64,000 nucleotides of DNA from assembly GCF_006715635.1 (NCBI RefSeq), contig NZ_VFNP01000002.1:2728001-2792000 (forward strand), read 5' to 3'. Made by a program: the position numbers and the translations under genes. The notes under the pieces are model-generated. The model was not told the DNA's origin. It was given only the letters and a program-made list of their open reading frames with translations, and made no database searches. This DNA comes from Streptomyces sp. SLBN-118 (GTDB lineage Bacteria; Actinomycetota; Actinomycetes; Streptomycetales; Streptomycetaceae). This document shows positions 1 to 8,136 of this stretch, piece after piece (within the stretch, counting starts at the first letter, position 1; each line of letters begins with the position of its first letter).

Positions 1-618
1 CCAGATCACCGCGTCCACCAGTGCCAGCACCCGGTCCACCTGCTCCCGGTGCCGCACCAGTGCCGAGTCGTGGTCGGGCAGATCGACGAGCACGAGCCCG
101 GACAGTTCCTCGGAGCCGCCCGCCAGGGGTCTGCGCCGCAGCCGCGGCGGGATGGCGAGCCGGTCGAGCAGCCCTGCGGCACCTTCCGACCAGGTGCAGG
201 CGATCGGTCCTGTGGTGGTGGGCCTGCGCAGTCCGGTCTCCGAGATCGGCACCTGGGCCAGGGCGTTGAAGAGCGTCGACTTGCCACTGCCGGTGGCGCC
301 CGCGATGGCGACGACGGTGTGCCTCGAGGAGAGCCGCTGGCGAGCGGCCGCCTCGTCGAGGACACGTCCTGCCTCGGCGAGCGTCTGCCCGTCCAGCCGG
401 GTCCGTGACAGGCCGATGAGTTCGCGCAGGGCGTCGAGGCGTACGCGAAGCGGCCCGACGTACGCCCCGCCGATCGGAACGTGCTCCTCGCCCACCTCCT
501 CCTCTACGCCCTCCCCGGTCTCCTCCCCGCCGTCGTCGCGGCCGCCTGCGCGCCGGGCGATCAGCCCGTCGTCCCAACGGTCCGGGGCCTCGTTCTCGTC
601 GTCAGTGATGGCGGTCAA
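1..618 (-). CDS. Dynamin-like GTPase, partial (3' end beyond left edge)
   Basis: Minus-strand gene whose C-terminal part lies outside the window; 206 codons are visible. A P-loop of the form GATGSGKST sits near residue 104, followed by a G3-like VDLPDHDS near residue 183, which places it in the dynamin/YfjP-like GTPase group. The N-terminus before the P-loop is acidic and Gly/Glu-rich. I chose the TTG at 616-618 because AAGGAGAGG lies about 7 nt upstream; the nearby GTG in another frame hits a stop within four codons. It starts 4 nt downstream of the preceding gene's stop, so the two GTPases are almost certainly one transcript and may act as a pair. Substrate and membrane target are unknown. 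Confidence 0.85.
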   Translation of the reverse strand, partial: MTAITDDENEAPDRWDDGLIARRAGGRDDGGEETGEGVEEEVGEEHVPIGGAYVGPLRVRLDALRELIGLSRTRLDGQTLAEAGRVLDEAAARQRLSSRHTVVAIAGATGSGKSTLFNALAQVPISETGLRRPTTTGPIACTWSEGAAGLLDRLAIPPRLRRRPLAGGSEELSGLVLVDLPDHDSALVRHREQVDRVLALVDAVIW

Positions 619-622
619 GCCG

Positions 623-2239
623 TCACCTCTCCTTCTGCAGTACGGACAGCGCGGCGATCAGTTCGGCCTGCGGCTCGGGAGCCACTTCGAGTGCGTCCAG
701 GGGTGCCAGCCGTCGGTCGCGTTCGCCGTGGAGTACGCCGTCGATGTACGTCGCCATCAGCTCGCCACCCTTGTCGCGCAGACGCACCGCGCCCTTGGCG
801 CCCATCCGTTCGGCGAGCCGCTCCCCCGCGCCGCGGGCCCGCCGGCCGCCGAGCAGCGCTGCCGCGACCAGTGCCGCAACCGTCTCGGCATCGGGCGCGA
901 GGTTCAGCTCCAGCCCGCGCACCTCTGCGTCGCCGAGTTCCTCCAGCTCCCGTCGCCAGCGGCGCACGGCGATCCCGATCCGTTCCGCCGACTCCAGATC
1001 CGGCCGCCCTCCCCGCCCGACGACGGCCGCCGAGGCGGGCTCGCGCCGCCAAGCGTCCAGGACGCGTTCGTCGGCTGCGGCGACGGCACACTGCAGGAGT
1101 GCGGACAGGCCGCCCACGAGGGCGTCCAGCAGCTCGCCCGCGGAGCTGTCGCGCGGAAAGCCCCGCCAGCGCGTCCGCGCGTCGCCCGCGAGCACCGCGC
1201 CGCTCCGGAGCTGGGCACGTACCCGCTCGCGCTCCTTGTCGTACGCGTCCTCGACCGCGCTCGTGAGCCGTACGGCCGCGGCGTACTGTGCCGCCACCGC
1301 GGCTGCGAGCTCCGGCATCCGGGCGTTGAGCGAATCGATCACGCCCGACGCGGTGCGTGCGAGGGCCTGCTGCCGGGCCGCCGGATCCTGCGCACGGTGG
1401 GCCAGCCAGGCGAAGAGGGGGGCGACGGCGGTGGTGGGCAGCAGCCCGTTGCCTCCGCCCGCGGACTCGGGCAGCTCCGGGATCGTGAACCGCGGCACTT
1501 CCCCGAGTCCGGCCTTGGTCAGCAGCGCGGCGTACTGGCGCGAGACCTCCGCGACGACCTGGTGGGGCACCCGGTCGAGCACGGTGACCAGCGTGGCGTC
1601 GTACTCCTTGGCGGTACGCAGCAGATGCCAGGGGACCGCGTCCGCGTACCGCGAGGCCGTCGTCACCATCACCCACACATCGGCGGCGCAGATCAACTCG
1701 GCGGCCAGCAACCGGTTCTCGACGACGAGCGAGTCGATGTCGGGCGCGTCGAGCAGCGCAAGCCCGCGGGGCAGCCCGGCGGCGGTCTCGATCCGCAGGC
1801 AGTTCTTCCCGTCGGCCGCCTCGCGTGCGCCGTCCTGTTCCGCTTCGGTCTCCTCCTGTTGGGGCAGCCATACGCGGGTGAGGTGCGGCAGGACCCGCAT
1901 CCCCGCGAACCAGTGGCGGTCGTCGGGATGGCATACGAGGACCGGCGTACGAGTGGTGGGCCGCAGCACCCCGGCCTCGCTGACCCGTCGCCCCACAAGG
2001 GAGTTGACGAGGGTCGACTTCCCGGCTCCGGTGGATCCGCCGACGACGGCGAGAAGCGGCGCTTCGGGTTCCTTGAGCCGGGGCACGAGATAGTCGTCGA
2101 GCTGTGCGAGCAGCTCGGCACGCGTCTGCCGCGCGCGCGGGGCGCCCGGGAGGGGAAGGGGGAGACGCACGGCGGCGACACGGTCGCGGAGGGCGGAGAG
2201 TGCGTCGATCAGCTGAGGCCGTGCATCCAAGGTCACCAC
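623..2239 (-). CDS. Dynamin-like GTPase
   Basis: Protein of about 538 aa. A P-loop [10 protein letters not shown] lies near residue 72 and a G3-type LLDAPDID near residue 142, followed by a long helical region as in bacterial dynamin-like or YfjP-type GTPases, which remodel or tether membranes. No transmembrane segment is obvious. The reading frame extends further upstream, but the conserved-looking N-terminus begins at the twin GTG codons at 2234-2239 (VVTLDARPQ), and the extra residues look like translated leader; no strong ribosome site decides between the GTGs. It precedes a second, shorter GTPase by 4 nt. Paired GTPase genes of this kind are usual in Streptomyces. The biochemical role is inferred from the family only. 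Confidence 0.88.
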   Translation of the reverse strand: MVTLDARPQLIDALSALRDRVAAVRLPLPLPGAPRARQTRAELLAQLDDYLVPRLKEPEAPLLAVVGGSTGAGKSTLVNSLVGRRVSEAGVLRPTTRTPVLVCHPDDRHWFAGMRVLPHLTRVWLPQQEETEAEQDGAREAADGKNCLRIETAAGLPRGLALLDAPDIDSLVVENRLLAAELICAADVWVMVTTASRYADAVPWHLLRTAKEYDATLVTVLDRVPHQVVAEVSRQYAALLTKAGLGEVPRFTIPELPESAGGGNGLLPTTAVAPLFAWLAHRAQDPAARQQALARTASGVIDSLNARMPELAAAVAAQYAAAVRLTSAVEDAYDKERERVRAQLRSGAVLAGDARTRWRGFPRDSSAGELLDALVGGLSALLQCAVAAADERVLDAWRREPASAAVVGRGGRPDLESAERIGIAVRRWRRELEELGDAEVRGLELNLAPDAETVAALVAAALLGGRRARGAGERLAERMGAKGAVRLRDKGGELMATYIDGVLHGERDRRLAPLDALEVAPEPQAELIAALSVLQKER

Positions 2240-2546
2240 ATGCGAAGAATGCCCAATTTTAGTGACTTTTTGAAGCGTATAGCCCTCCCTGCGCGCCGGT
2301 CGGGGCGACGGGACACTTGGGGCGAGTGGGACGCAGGCATAACGAGTGCACAACACCCGAGACGCGGGGCGCTAAAAGCGGTGCGTGAATCGTGCCTGCC
2401 TGCAATTATCGGTTCGCTTCACCGAACCTCCACATCGTGCCACGCAGGTGAAGCAACGGGGTCAAGGCGATCGGAGCCCTATCCTTGTCCCCGGCAAGGT
2501 CAAGGACCACCCGACGTGGGCTCCAGGCCACCGAGGCCACCATTCG
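2240..2546. other. Intergenic region between GTPase operon and tRNA-Arg
   Basis: About 300 bases with no convincing gene. It must hold the promoter of the leftward GTPase pair and that of the rightward tRNA. The stretch around 2255-2280 is AT-richer than its surroundings, as expected for a promoter, but I cannot assign -35 and -10 boxes with confidence. Confidence 0.5.
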
Positions 2547-2619
2547 GCCCCCGTAGCTCAGTGGATAGAGCAGGCGCCTTCTAAGCGCTTGGCCGCAGGT
2601 TCGAGTCCTGCCGGGGGCG
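2547..2619 (+). tRNA. tRNA-Arg (anticodon UCU)
   Basis: Complete cloverleaf of 73 nt. Acceptor stem GCCCCCG pairs with CGGGGGC (2612-2618) plus discriminator G; the D arm is GCTC/GAGC; the anticodon stem GGCGC/GCGCT closes loop CTTCTAA with anticodon TCT at 2580-2582; the T arm is GCAGG-TTCGAGT-CCTGC. The CCA end is not encoded. UCU decodes the rare AGA codon in this high-GC genome. A decayed copy of its 3' half lies at 4979-5019. Confidence 0.97.
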
Positions 2620-2638
2620 CTCTTCCCGATCGATGCAC

Positions 2639-2665
2639 GGCCCTCCCCCGAGGAGGGCCTTCTTG
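2639..2665 (+). terminator. Terminator of tRNA-Arg
   Basis: GGCCCTC at 2639-2645 pairs with GAGGGCC at 2653-2659, followed by TTCTT. It lies 20 nt past the tRNA and is itself part of the sequence repeated in decayed form near 5037-5066. Confidence 0.75.
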
Positions 2666-3006
2666 CTGGTCAGGGGAGCGTAGCGGTGGCGGGTAGCAGA
2701 GGCGTAAGCGCCGGACCGCCCCCGGGTGGTCATGGGAGGGTCCGGCCCTGTCCGGCTGTCACCGTGTTTCTGCGGGTGGCTGCGGTGGATACATGGTGGG
2801 GTTCTCACTTTCGGAGTCAGCCATCGGCAGACGGCACGGCACGGCACGGCCACGGGGGACCGCGGATGCCCAGGCGTCGGCATCGTGCCTTCCTTGACTG
2901 TGGGCCGTGCCGGTCATCGTCTCCGACCGTTCAGGGGATACGCGGGCCCTCCAGTGCCTCTCCCGCCCAGCGGGGGCATCCCTTGATGAAACGAAACGGA
3001 GGCACG

Positions 3007-3333
3007 ATGCCGCTCTACCTATCGAAGTTCAGCTACACGCCGGAGACGTGGGCGAGGCTGATCGGCCACCCCGAGGACCGCGCAAAGGCCGCTCAGTCGT
3101 ACATCGAGTCCGTCGGCGGGAAGCTCCATGGCTTCTGGTATGCATTCGGCTCGCACGACGGCTATAACCTGTGGGAGGCTCCCGACGACGTGTCCATGGC
3201 CGCGGTTGCGCTGGCGATTAGTGGAGGCGGCGCACTTCGCTCGTTCGAGACGACCGTTCTCCTGACCATCGATGAAACGATGGATGCCCTGCGCAAAGCC
3301 GAGCGAGTCCAGTACCGGGCTCCTGGCGCGTAG
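3007..3333 (+). CDS. GYD domain-containing protein
   Basis: Protein of 108 aa. GYD proteins are small dimeric alpha/beta-barrel-type proteins found widely in actinobacteria and still without an assigned reaction. Start ATG 3007 has ACGGAGG just upstream. The middle segment (FWYAFGSHDGYNLWEAPDD) contains the diagnostic Gly-Tyr pattern after which the family is named, and the C-terminus ends in YRAPGA. A second GYD protein at 7753-8073 shares the layout and the same final residues, so the two are paralogs. It lies inside the tRNA-bounded segment and has no operon partner. It is probably cytoplasmic; its function cannot be stated. Confidence 0.85.
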   Translation: MPLYLSKFSYTPETWARLIGHPEDRAKAAQSYIESVGGKLHGFWYAFGSHDGYNLWEAPDDVSMAAVALAISGGGALRSFETTVLLTIDETMDALRKAERVQYRAPGA

Positions 3334-3435
3334 CAGTCAGCTTTGGACCATCCGTGGACAGCTGGTCGCTCATAGAACCTTGGCGGGCGCTTGGCCTGTG
3401 AGAATGCCGGACAGTGAAGGGGCCGCCGGAGTCGT

Positions 3436-3651
3436 TCACTCGTCTGTCGGGGTCTTCACGGACAACGTAGAGGATGTGGCGGCGTGCTCGGCGCAGACAG
3501 CCCACCAGCTCTCGCCCCCGGAGTCTGTGACCCTCACACTCCACAGGGCAGGGTTCGGGCATGGCGCGCCCCAAGCACACTCACCGCGCCCAGAGGCTGT
3601 GCCGGCACGATGATGGCTTGCCGCCCACGGGGTCTTCTCTTCAATCTTCAT
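3436..3651 (-). CDS. Possible small Cys-rich protein (doubtful)
   Basis: Reading frame of 71 codons. Its second half looks coding: it is Cys-, Trp- and His-containing (two Cys about 30 residues apart, then CAEHA) and codon third positions are mostly G/C, while the first half does not look coding. It may be the tail of a decayed small zinc-binding protein within the tRNA-associated island. I recognise no family and see no good ribosome site, so it could equally be a chance frame. Confidence 0.3.
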   Translation of the reverse strand: MKIEEKTPWAASHHRAGTASGRGECAWGAPCPNPALWSVRVTDSGGESWWAVCAEHAATSSTLSVKTPTDE

Positions 3652-4060
3652 GGCTGACAGTCAAGCTGAACCCGGCATCTCCGTGTGTCGAATGCGCGTC
3701 GAAGTTCCACAGCCCCCCATGGGCAGGGCGAGTTGCAGCAGGTCCGACTGTCACCCGTTTCCCCCTCGCTCGCGTCGCAACATGGATGTGCGGTGTCACG
3801 CGGGGCGGCGAATGCGCGATCGAGCGGGGTTCGGCAGACAGCCAGAGCGTGATCGCCCAGGGGACCTGAGCAGAGAGAGGCCGCATCCCAGCACGCACGA
3901 TCGCTCGTAGGGCGGGGCAAGGCGCTTGAGCTGATCGCCGGCACCATGACTTCGAGTCGCCCCGCAGCAATCGCATAGGTTTTCGATTAAGATCGAGGCT
4001 TAAATATCTTCAGAAGCGATCATGCTTGCACGAAATAGGATGGAGCTGCTTAGGAGCGGG
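3652..4060. other. Non-coding or decayed DNA
   Basis: No frame here looks like a gene. GC falls noticeably from about 3950 onward (runs such as GGTTTTCGATTAAGA), which could be the promoter region of the pseudogene starting at 4061 or old foreign DNA. Confidence 0.5.
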
Positions 4061-4612
4061 ATGCAGGACCCCCCCCTCAAATACCACGAGACCGCTGGGC
4101 TATTCCACGGAAATTCGGCTACGTGTCGGCCGCACAGTATGCCCACTTCGTGGCAGCACCACTCCTGGCGGCTGCCGCCATATCGACTTAAGGAATAATG
4201 GCAGCCGATGCAGAAAAATTTCGTTGGCCCGGTCCCGCCATTCTAGTGATGACACTCTGTGTCGTATTGCTTGTTCCTGCATCCAGTGCAGCTTCAATGC
4301 CGTATCCCACCTAATGAGCCCAGCCGATCTGGATACTTGGTACGGAAACATGCCACGGCCCCCAGAGACCGTCTTGATGCAGATTCAGCAGCAGAGTCTC
4401 CGTGGGAACGGGGATCCGTCAAAGCAGACCTCTACAACTTAGGGGTGACCACCCTCGGATTGGGTGCAGCAATCGCGCTCGCGCCCCCGGAGGGTGCCTC
4501 CATCAAGCACGCGGCATTCCGCTGGAGTGCGTGCATCATCGTCGGCTTTGCCACAATTAACGTCTCGCTCACGACGGCGAGTGTTTGGCGAAAGAATCGA
4601 GCAAACCAGTGA
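4061..4612 (+). pseudogene. Decayed four-helix membrane protein gene
   Basis: No single frame spans the gene, but coding sense hops through all three forward frames. It begins at ATG 4061 (ribosome site TAGGAGCGG) with MQDPPLKYHETAGLFH, shifts near 4108 into RKFGYVSAAQYAHFV, meets an in-frame TAA at 4189-4191, and continues through a second helix around WPGPAILVMTLCVVLL. It shifts near 4285 to a frame with SPADLDTWYGNM, then near 4415 to the last frame with LGVTTLGLGAAIALAPPEG and a fourth helix ending WRKNRANQ at 4612. The ancestor would have been about 185 aa with two pairs of transmembrane helices around a soluble loop. I do not know the family. At least three frameshifts and one nonsense codon mean it is dead. 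Confidence 0.7.
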
Positions 4613-4619
4613 GGTCATT

Positions 4620-4868
4620 TTGAGCGGATGGGAACCCGATCTAGACCTTTACCTTAGGGCGCGTAAATGCTGACCACTGTGTGCCGGAGTTTATGTGGAG
4701 GTAGAAAAACGAGGCGGCTTCATTAAATTCAGGAACCGTCAACCGCATTTCTTCAATCACTCAGACGCCTGTGAGGCGCAGGTCATCCCTACGATGCTTC
4801 GGCTGTACCAAAACGAGGCGAGCGTGCGAGCTGAAGTGGCTCGGATAAACTCCGGAGGCTCGGCGTGA
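4620..4868 (+). pseudogene. Small gene with in-frame TGA, downstream of the membrane-protein pseudogene
   Basis: From TTG 4620 (GTGAGG 6-8 nt upstream) the frame reads a plausible N-terminus, MSGWEPDLDLYLRARKC, then TGA at 4671-4673. It stays open in the same frame for 64 more codons with protein-like composition (segments GGFIKFRNRQPHFFN and QVIPTMLRLYQNEASVRAE, the latter an amphipathic helix) until TGA at 4866-4868. The start lies 7 nt after the stop of the preceding pseudogene, so the two formed an operon. I read it as a gene of about 82 codons killed by one nonsense mutation; translation from an internal GTG is possible. Family unknown. Confidence 0.5.
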
Positions 4869-4905
4869 GCGGTGGTTCATGACCGCTCGGACGGGACCCG
4901 AGCCC

Positions 4906-4926
4906 GGCTCGACGGGGAGTCGAGCC
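4906..4926 (+). terminator. Hairpin after the decayed operon
   Basis: GGCTCGAC (4906-4913) pairs with GTCGAGCC (4919-4926) around a 5-nt loop, about 40 nt after the last stop of the decayed two-gene unit. No T-run follows, as is common in Streptomyces. Confidence 0.4.
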
Positions 4927-4947
4927 CTCCATGAAACGCAGGTGACC

Positions 4948-5075
4948 GTCCCCGTGCGAGCTCCAGCAGCACCGCTCTCTTCTGGGCGCGTGGCCGCAGG
5001 TTCGAGTCCTGACGGGCCGCTCTTCCCGACAGATGCACGGCTCTCCACTACAGAGGGCACTTTGGGCCGGTCAGG
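4948..5075 (+). repeat. Degenerate copy of tRNA-Arg and its terminator
   Basis: Positions 4990-5011 match 2589-2610 with 21 identical bases in a row (the T arm and variable region). Similarity runs left to CTTCT of the anticodon loop and right through CTCTTCCCGA, GATGCACGGC and a broken version of the terminator to GGTCAGG at 5075. The 5' half is only weakly similar (GTCCCCGT for GCCCCCGT, then AGCTC). The acceptor stem no longer pairs, so this is not a functional tRNA. It is either an attachment-site remnant or a decayed tandem tRNA copy. Confidence 0.75.
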
Positions 5076-5231
5076 TACCTCTGGCGAGGGCGGCGCGGCA
5101 GCGACGCAAAGGCCCCATCGACGGAATTGCGCCATTTGTACGAAACTCCGGGGAATCCTAACGAGTTCTTGATACCCCACGGGTCCCTGTTTGGGTGCTT
5201 TCGTACCGGTGACCCGGCTTACGCTCGCGCC

Positions 5232-7265
5232 GTGCTGAACGTGACCGGGATACTCAAGCGGCTGGTGATCGGACCGGCCAGGCGGAGCGAGGAGCTGGGC
5301 GAGACCCTGCTGCCCAAGCGGCTCGCGCTGCCGATCTTCGCCTCCGACCCGCTGTCCTCGGTGGCGTATGCCACGCAGGAGATCCTGCTGGTCCTCACCC
5401 TTGGCGGCCTTGCCTACCTGCATTTCACGCCCTGGATCGCAGCCGCGGTCGTGACGCTGATGACCGTGGTGGTGCTGTCCTACCGCCAAGTCGTGCACGC
5501 CTATCCGAGCGGCGGCGGCTCGTACGAGGTGGCCTCGACAAACCTCGGCCCGTCGCCCGGTCTGGTGGTGGCCGCCTCGCTGCTGGTCGACTACGTGATG
5601 ACGGTGGCCGTCTCGGTCGCCTCCGGCGTCGACAACATCATCTCGGCCGTGCCCGAACTGGCCGACCAGCGCGTCCTCATGGCACTCGTCTTCGTGGGCC
5701 TGCTGACCGCGATGAACCTGCGCGGTGTACGCGAGTCCGGGCGTCTGTTCGCCGCGCCGACCTACCTGTTCATCGGCGGCGTGCTCATCATGGTCGGCAC
5801 CGGCCTGTTCCGCTATCTGATCGGTGACGCACCGGTGGCCGAGAGCGCCAAGTACGGCATCGAGCCGGTGCCAGGGGACGCGAACCTGGCGGGCCTGGCG
5901 CTGGTGATGCTGGTCCTTCGTGCGTTTTCCAGCGGCTGTACGGCACTGACCGGCGTGGAGGCGATCTCGAACGGCGTGCCCGCCTTCCGCAAGCCCAAGT
6001 CCCAGAACGCCGCGACCACCATGGCCGCGATGGGCATCATCGCCATCACCATGTTCGTCGGCGTCACCACGCTCGCCATCGTGGCGAAGGTGCACATCAC
6101 CGACGACGCCTGCCGGCTGACCGGGCTGACCGACTGCGGCTCGTACACTCAGCGCACGGTGATCGCGCAGCTGGCCGCGTCCGTCTTCGGTGGCGAGAAC
6201 AGCGTCGGCTTCTACTTCATCCAGGCCGCCACCGCCCTGGTCCTGATCCTCGCCGCGAACACCGCCTTCAACGGCTTCCCGCTGCTCGCGTCGATCCTCG
6301 CCCAGCACCGCTATCTGCCACGCCAGTTGCACAACCGCGGCGACCGGCTCGCATTCTCCAACGGCATTCTGGCCCTGGCGATCGTCGCCGGACTTCTGCT
6401 GTGGGGCTACAAGGCGAACGTCACCAGCCTCATCCACCTCTACATCCTGGGCGTGTTCACCTCGTTCACACTCTCCCAGACGGGCATGGTCCGGCACTGG
6501 AACCGCGAACTGCGCACCGAGCGCGATCGCGAGATCCGCCGCCGTCATCATGTCGCGAGGGTCGTCAACGCCACCGGCGCGGTCATCACCTTTCTGGTCC
6601 TGGTCGTCGTGCTGGCCACCAAGTTCACCCAGGGCGCGTGGCTGGCGGTGCTCGCGGCGACCTTGCTGTTCGTGATGATGCGCGGTATCCGCCGCCACTA
6701 CGACAGCGTCGCGGCCGAGCTCACGGTCACCGACCTGCGCAGCGAGATGGTCCGGCCGTCCCGGGTGCTGGCCGTCGTGCTCGTGTCCACCATCCACAAA
6801 CCGACCCTGCGGGCGCTGGCCTACGCACGCGCCTTCAGGCCCGACCGGCTGGAGGCCCTCACCGTCGCGGTCGACCGCGACGCCTCGACAGCACTCGAAC
6901 GGCAGTGGGAGGACTACGGCATCGAGGTCCCGCTCAAGGTCCTCGACTCGCCCTACCGCGAGATCACCAAGTCGGTCGTGGAATACGTGCGCTCGATACG
7001 GCGCGACAGCCCGCGCGATGTGGTCGCCGTCTTCATCCCCGAGTACGTGGTGGGCCACTGGTGGGAGAACCTGCTGCACAACCAGTCGGCGCTGTGGCTC
7101 AAGAGCCGCCTGCTGTTCACCCCCGGCGTGATGGTGACCAGCGTCCCCTGGCAGCTGTCGTCCTCCGCCCGCGCCGACCACCCGGCCGCCCGCGCCCCCG
7201 GTTCCGTACGCCGTGGAGAACCCACGACGGCACCCGAGACCGACGACGTCGGCACGCACCACTAG
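5232..7265 (+). CDS. KimA-like APC-superfamily potassium transporter
   Basis: About 677 aa with some 12 transmembrane helices followed by a cytosolic domain of about 180 residues. It resembles Bacillus subtilis KimA, a high-affinity K+/H+ symporter of the APC superfamily, along its whole length. SDPLSSVAYATQE matches KimA's helix-1 motif, whose Asp and Tyr bind potassium; YPSGGGSYEVAS and SGCTALTGVEAISN match the helix-3 and helix-6 motifs; and the C-terminal HNQSALWLKSRLLF is the KimA-type regulatory domain. A potassium or amino-acid substrate cannot be told apart from sequence, but the C-terminal domain favours KimA. The start is uncertain: GTG 5232 or GTG 5241, neither with a ribosome site. 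I see no ydaO-type c-di-AMP riboswitch upstream, unlike Bacillus kimA. Confidence 0.85.
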   Translation: MLNVTGILKRLVIGPARRSEELGETLLPKRLALPIFASDPLSSVAYATQEILLVLTLGGLAYLHFTPWIAAAVVTLMTVVVLSYRQVVHAYPSGGGSYEVASTNLGPSPGLVVAASLLVDYVMTVAVSVASGVDNIISAVPELADQRVLMALVFVGLLTAMNLRGVRESGRLFAAPTYLFIGGVLIMVGTGLFRYLIGDAPVAESAKYGIEPVPGDANLAGLALVMLVLRAFSSGCTALTGVEAISNGVPAFRKPKSQNAATTMAAMGIIAITMFVGVTTLAIVAKVHITDDACRLTGLTDCGSYTQRTVIAQLAASVFGGENSVGFYFIQAATALVLILAANTAFNGFPLLASILAQHRYLPRQLHNRGDRLAFSNGILALAIVAGLLLWGYKANVTSLIHLYILGVFTSFTLSQTGMVRHWNRELRTERDREIRRRHHVARVVNATGAVITFLVLVVVLATKFTQGAWLAVLAATLLFVMMRGIRRHYDSVAAELTVTDLRSEMVRPSRVLAVVLVSTIHKPTLRALAYARAFRPDRLEALTVAVDRDASTALERQWEDYGIEVPLKVLDSPYREITKSVVEYVRSIRRDSPRDVVAVFIPEYVVGHWWENLLHNQSALWLKSRLLFTPGVMVTSVPWQLSSSARADHPAARAPGSVRRGEPTTAPETDDVGTHH

Positions 7266-7360
7266 CCGCCCGCGGACAGGAGGCGGAAGCGGCAGCGCCG
7301 ACCTACGGTGGTTCGTGGGAACGCCGTCAGGCCGAACCGGGCGTTCCAAAGGAGGCTGCG

Positions 7361-7657
7361 ATGAAGGAGCTATTCGTCTGGGTGACGACGCGCCGCATCA
7401 AGCCCGGCACGTTGGAGGAGTTCGAGAGGGCCTGGCGCCCGGACCCTTATCCGCAGGCCCTGCGCTACGCCTACGCGTACTGGACCGAGGACGGCCAGGA
7501 GATCACCGGGGTTTCGTTCTGGGACAACCAGGAGGCGTGCGACTCCTGGCGGACCTCCGAAGCGGAGACGCGACGGCACGAGGCCATGGCCCCGTACGTC
7601 GTCGAAGAGCGGGAAGGCTTCTACCGCGGCCGTGAACTCGCCGCGCCCGCGCCGTAG
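7361..7657 (+). CDS. Small ABM-superfamily-like protein
   Basis: Protein of 98 aa. AAAGGAGG lies 5-10 nt before ATG 7361. The pattern of a beta strand (FVWVTTRRIKPGTLEEFERAW), a Tyr-rich middle and GVSFWDNQEACDSW is that of dimeric ferredoxin-like ABM proteins (antibiotic biosynthesis monooxygenase fold), whose members include heme-degrading and quinone-forming monooxygenases and many of unknown function. There are no clear catalytic residues. It lies between the KimA-like transporter and a GYD protein, another small dimeric barrel-like family. The reaction is unknown. Confidence 0.75.
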   Translation: MKELFVWVTTRRIKPGTLEEFERAWRPDPYPQALRYAYAYWTEDGQEITGVSFWDNQEACDSWRTSEAETRRHEAMAPYVVEEREGFYRGRELAAPAP

Positions 7658-7752
7658 CGGGGCGGGGGCGGCCTTCGCCGCGACGGAGGGCGTGAAGCGG
7701 GGGAGAATTCAGGCAAAGGCAACAATCGGGACGATGCCAAAGGCGGAGACCG

Positions 7753-8073
7753 ATGTCGAAATACCTCTTCAAAGTCACGCTGACCATGGACGGCCTGAAT
7801 GGCCTGATCAAGGAAGGCGCCGCGTCGCGTCGCGAGGTCGTCGAACGCATGGTTCAGGGCCTGGGGGGCGGGATCGAATCCATGTACTGGGCGTTCGGCG
7901 AGGATGACGTGTACGTCATCGCGGACCTGCCGAGCAACGCCTCAGCCGCGACCATGGGCCTGGTCACCTCGGCGGCCGGTGGTGTTCGCACGAACACGGT
8001 CGTGCTGCTGACGGCCGACGAGATCGACGAAGCGGCCCGCCAGAAGGTGGAGTATCGCGCACCCGGCGCCTGA
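7753..8073 (+). CDS. GYD domain-containing protein (paralog)
   Basis: Protein of 106 aa starting at ATG 7753 with GGCGGAGACCG upstream. It contains the GYD core (SMYWAFGEDDVYVIADLPSN) and ends YRAPGA like the GYD protein at 3007-3333. Overall resemblance is moderate, so the duplication is old. This copy lies outside the tRNA-bounded segment, beside an ABM-type small protein. Function unknown; the family may be a small-molecule or quinone-binding dimer. Confidence 0.88.
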   Translation: MSKYLFKVTLTMDGLNGLIKEGAASRREVVERMVQGLGGGIESMYWAFGEDDVYVIADLPSNASAATMGLVTSAAGGVRTNTVVLLTADEIDEAARQKVEYRAPGA

Positions 8074-8136
8074 CGCGCACGCTTCACCCATGCGTCCGTC
8101 CCGCCTCACCCGCATCGGCTCCCTGAGTCCTGCGGC

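Larger units (their letters stand above)
2620..5075. mobile_element. Putative decayed island bounded by tRNA-Arg and its degenerate copy
   Basis: The segment between the tRNA and its degenerate repeat (4979-5075) contains one intact-looking GYD gene, two pseudogenes and several AT-rich stretches (for example 3965-4030 and 4680-4760) unlike the flanking core genes. No integrase or replication gene is recognisable. A tRNA 3' end, a repeat of it, and foreign-looking content between them fit the footprint of an old site-specific integrative element. Against this, the repeat continues about 55 bp past the tRNA through the terminator, so a tandem duplication of the tRNA locus is an alternative. Confidence 0.45.

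Noticed and set aside
2581..2883. Minus-strand frame of 100 codons ending in RQDSNLRPSA
   Set aside because: This ending is the classic translation of an antisense tRNA 3' end; the frame overlaps tRNA-Arg and its terminator and has no coding signs.
3561..3976. Several overlapping frames of 80-110 codons on both strands
   Set aside because: None shows a ribosome site, consistent codon bias or domain-like pattern; left as non-coding or decayed DNA.
5076..5231. ydaO/c-di-AMP riboswitch before the KimA-like gene
   Set aside because: I looked for the conserved G-rich and ACAGG-type blocks in a plausible order and did not find them.
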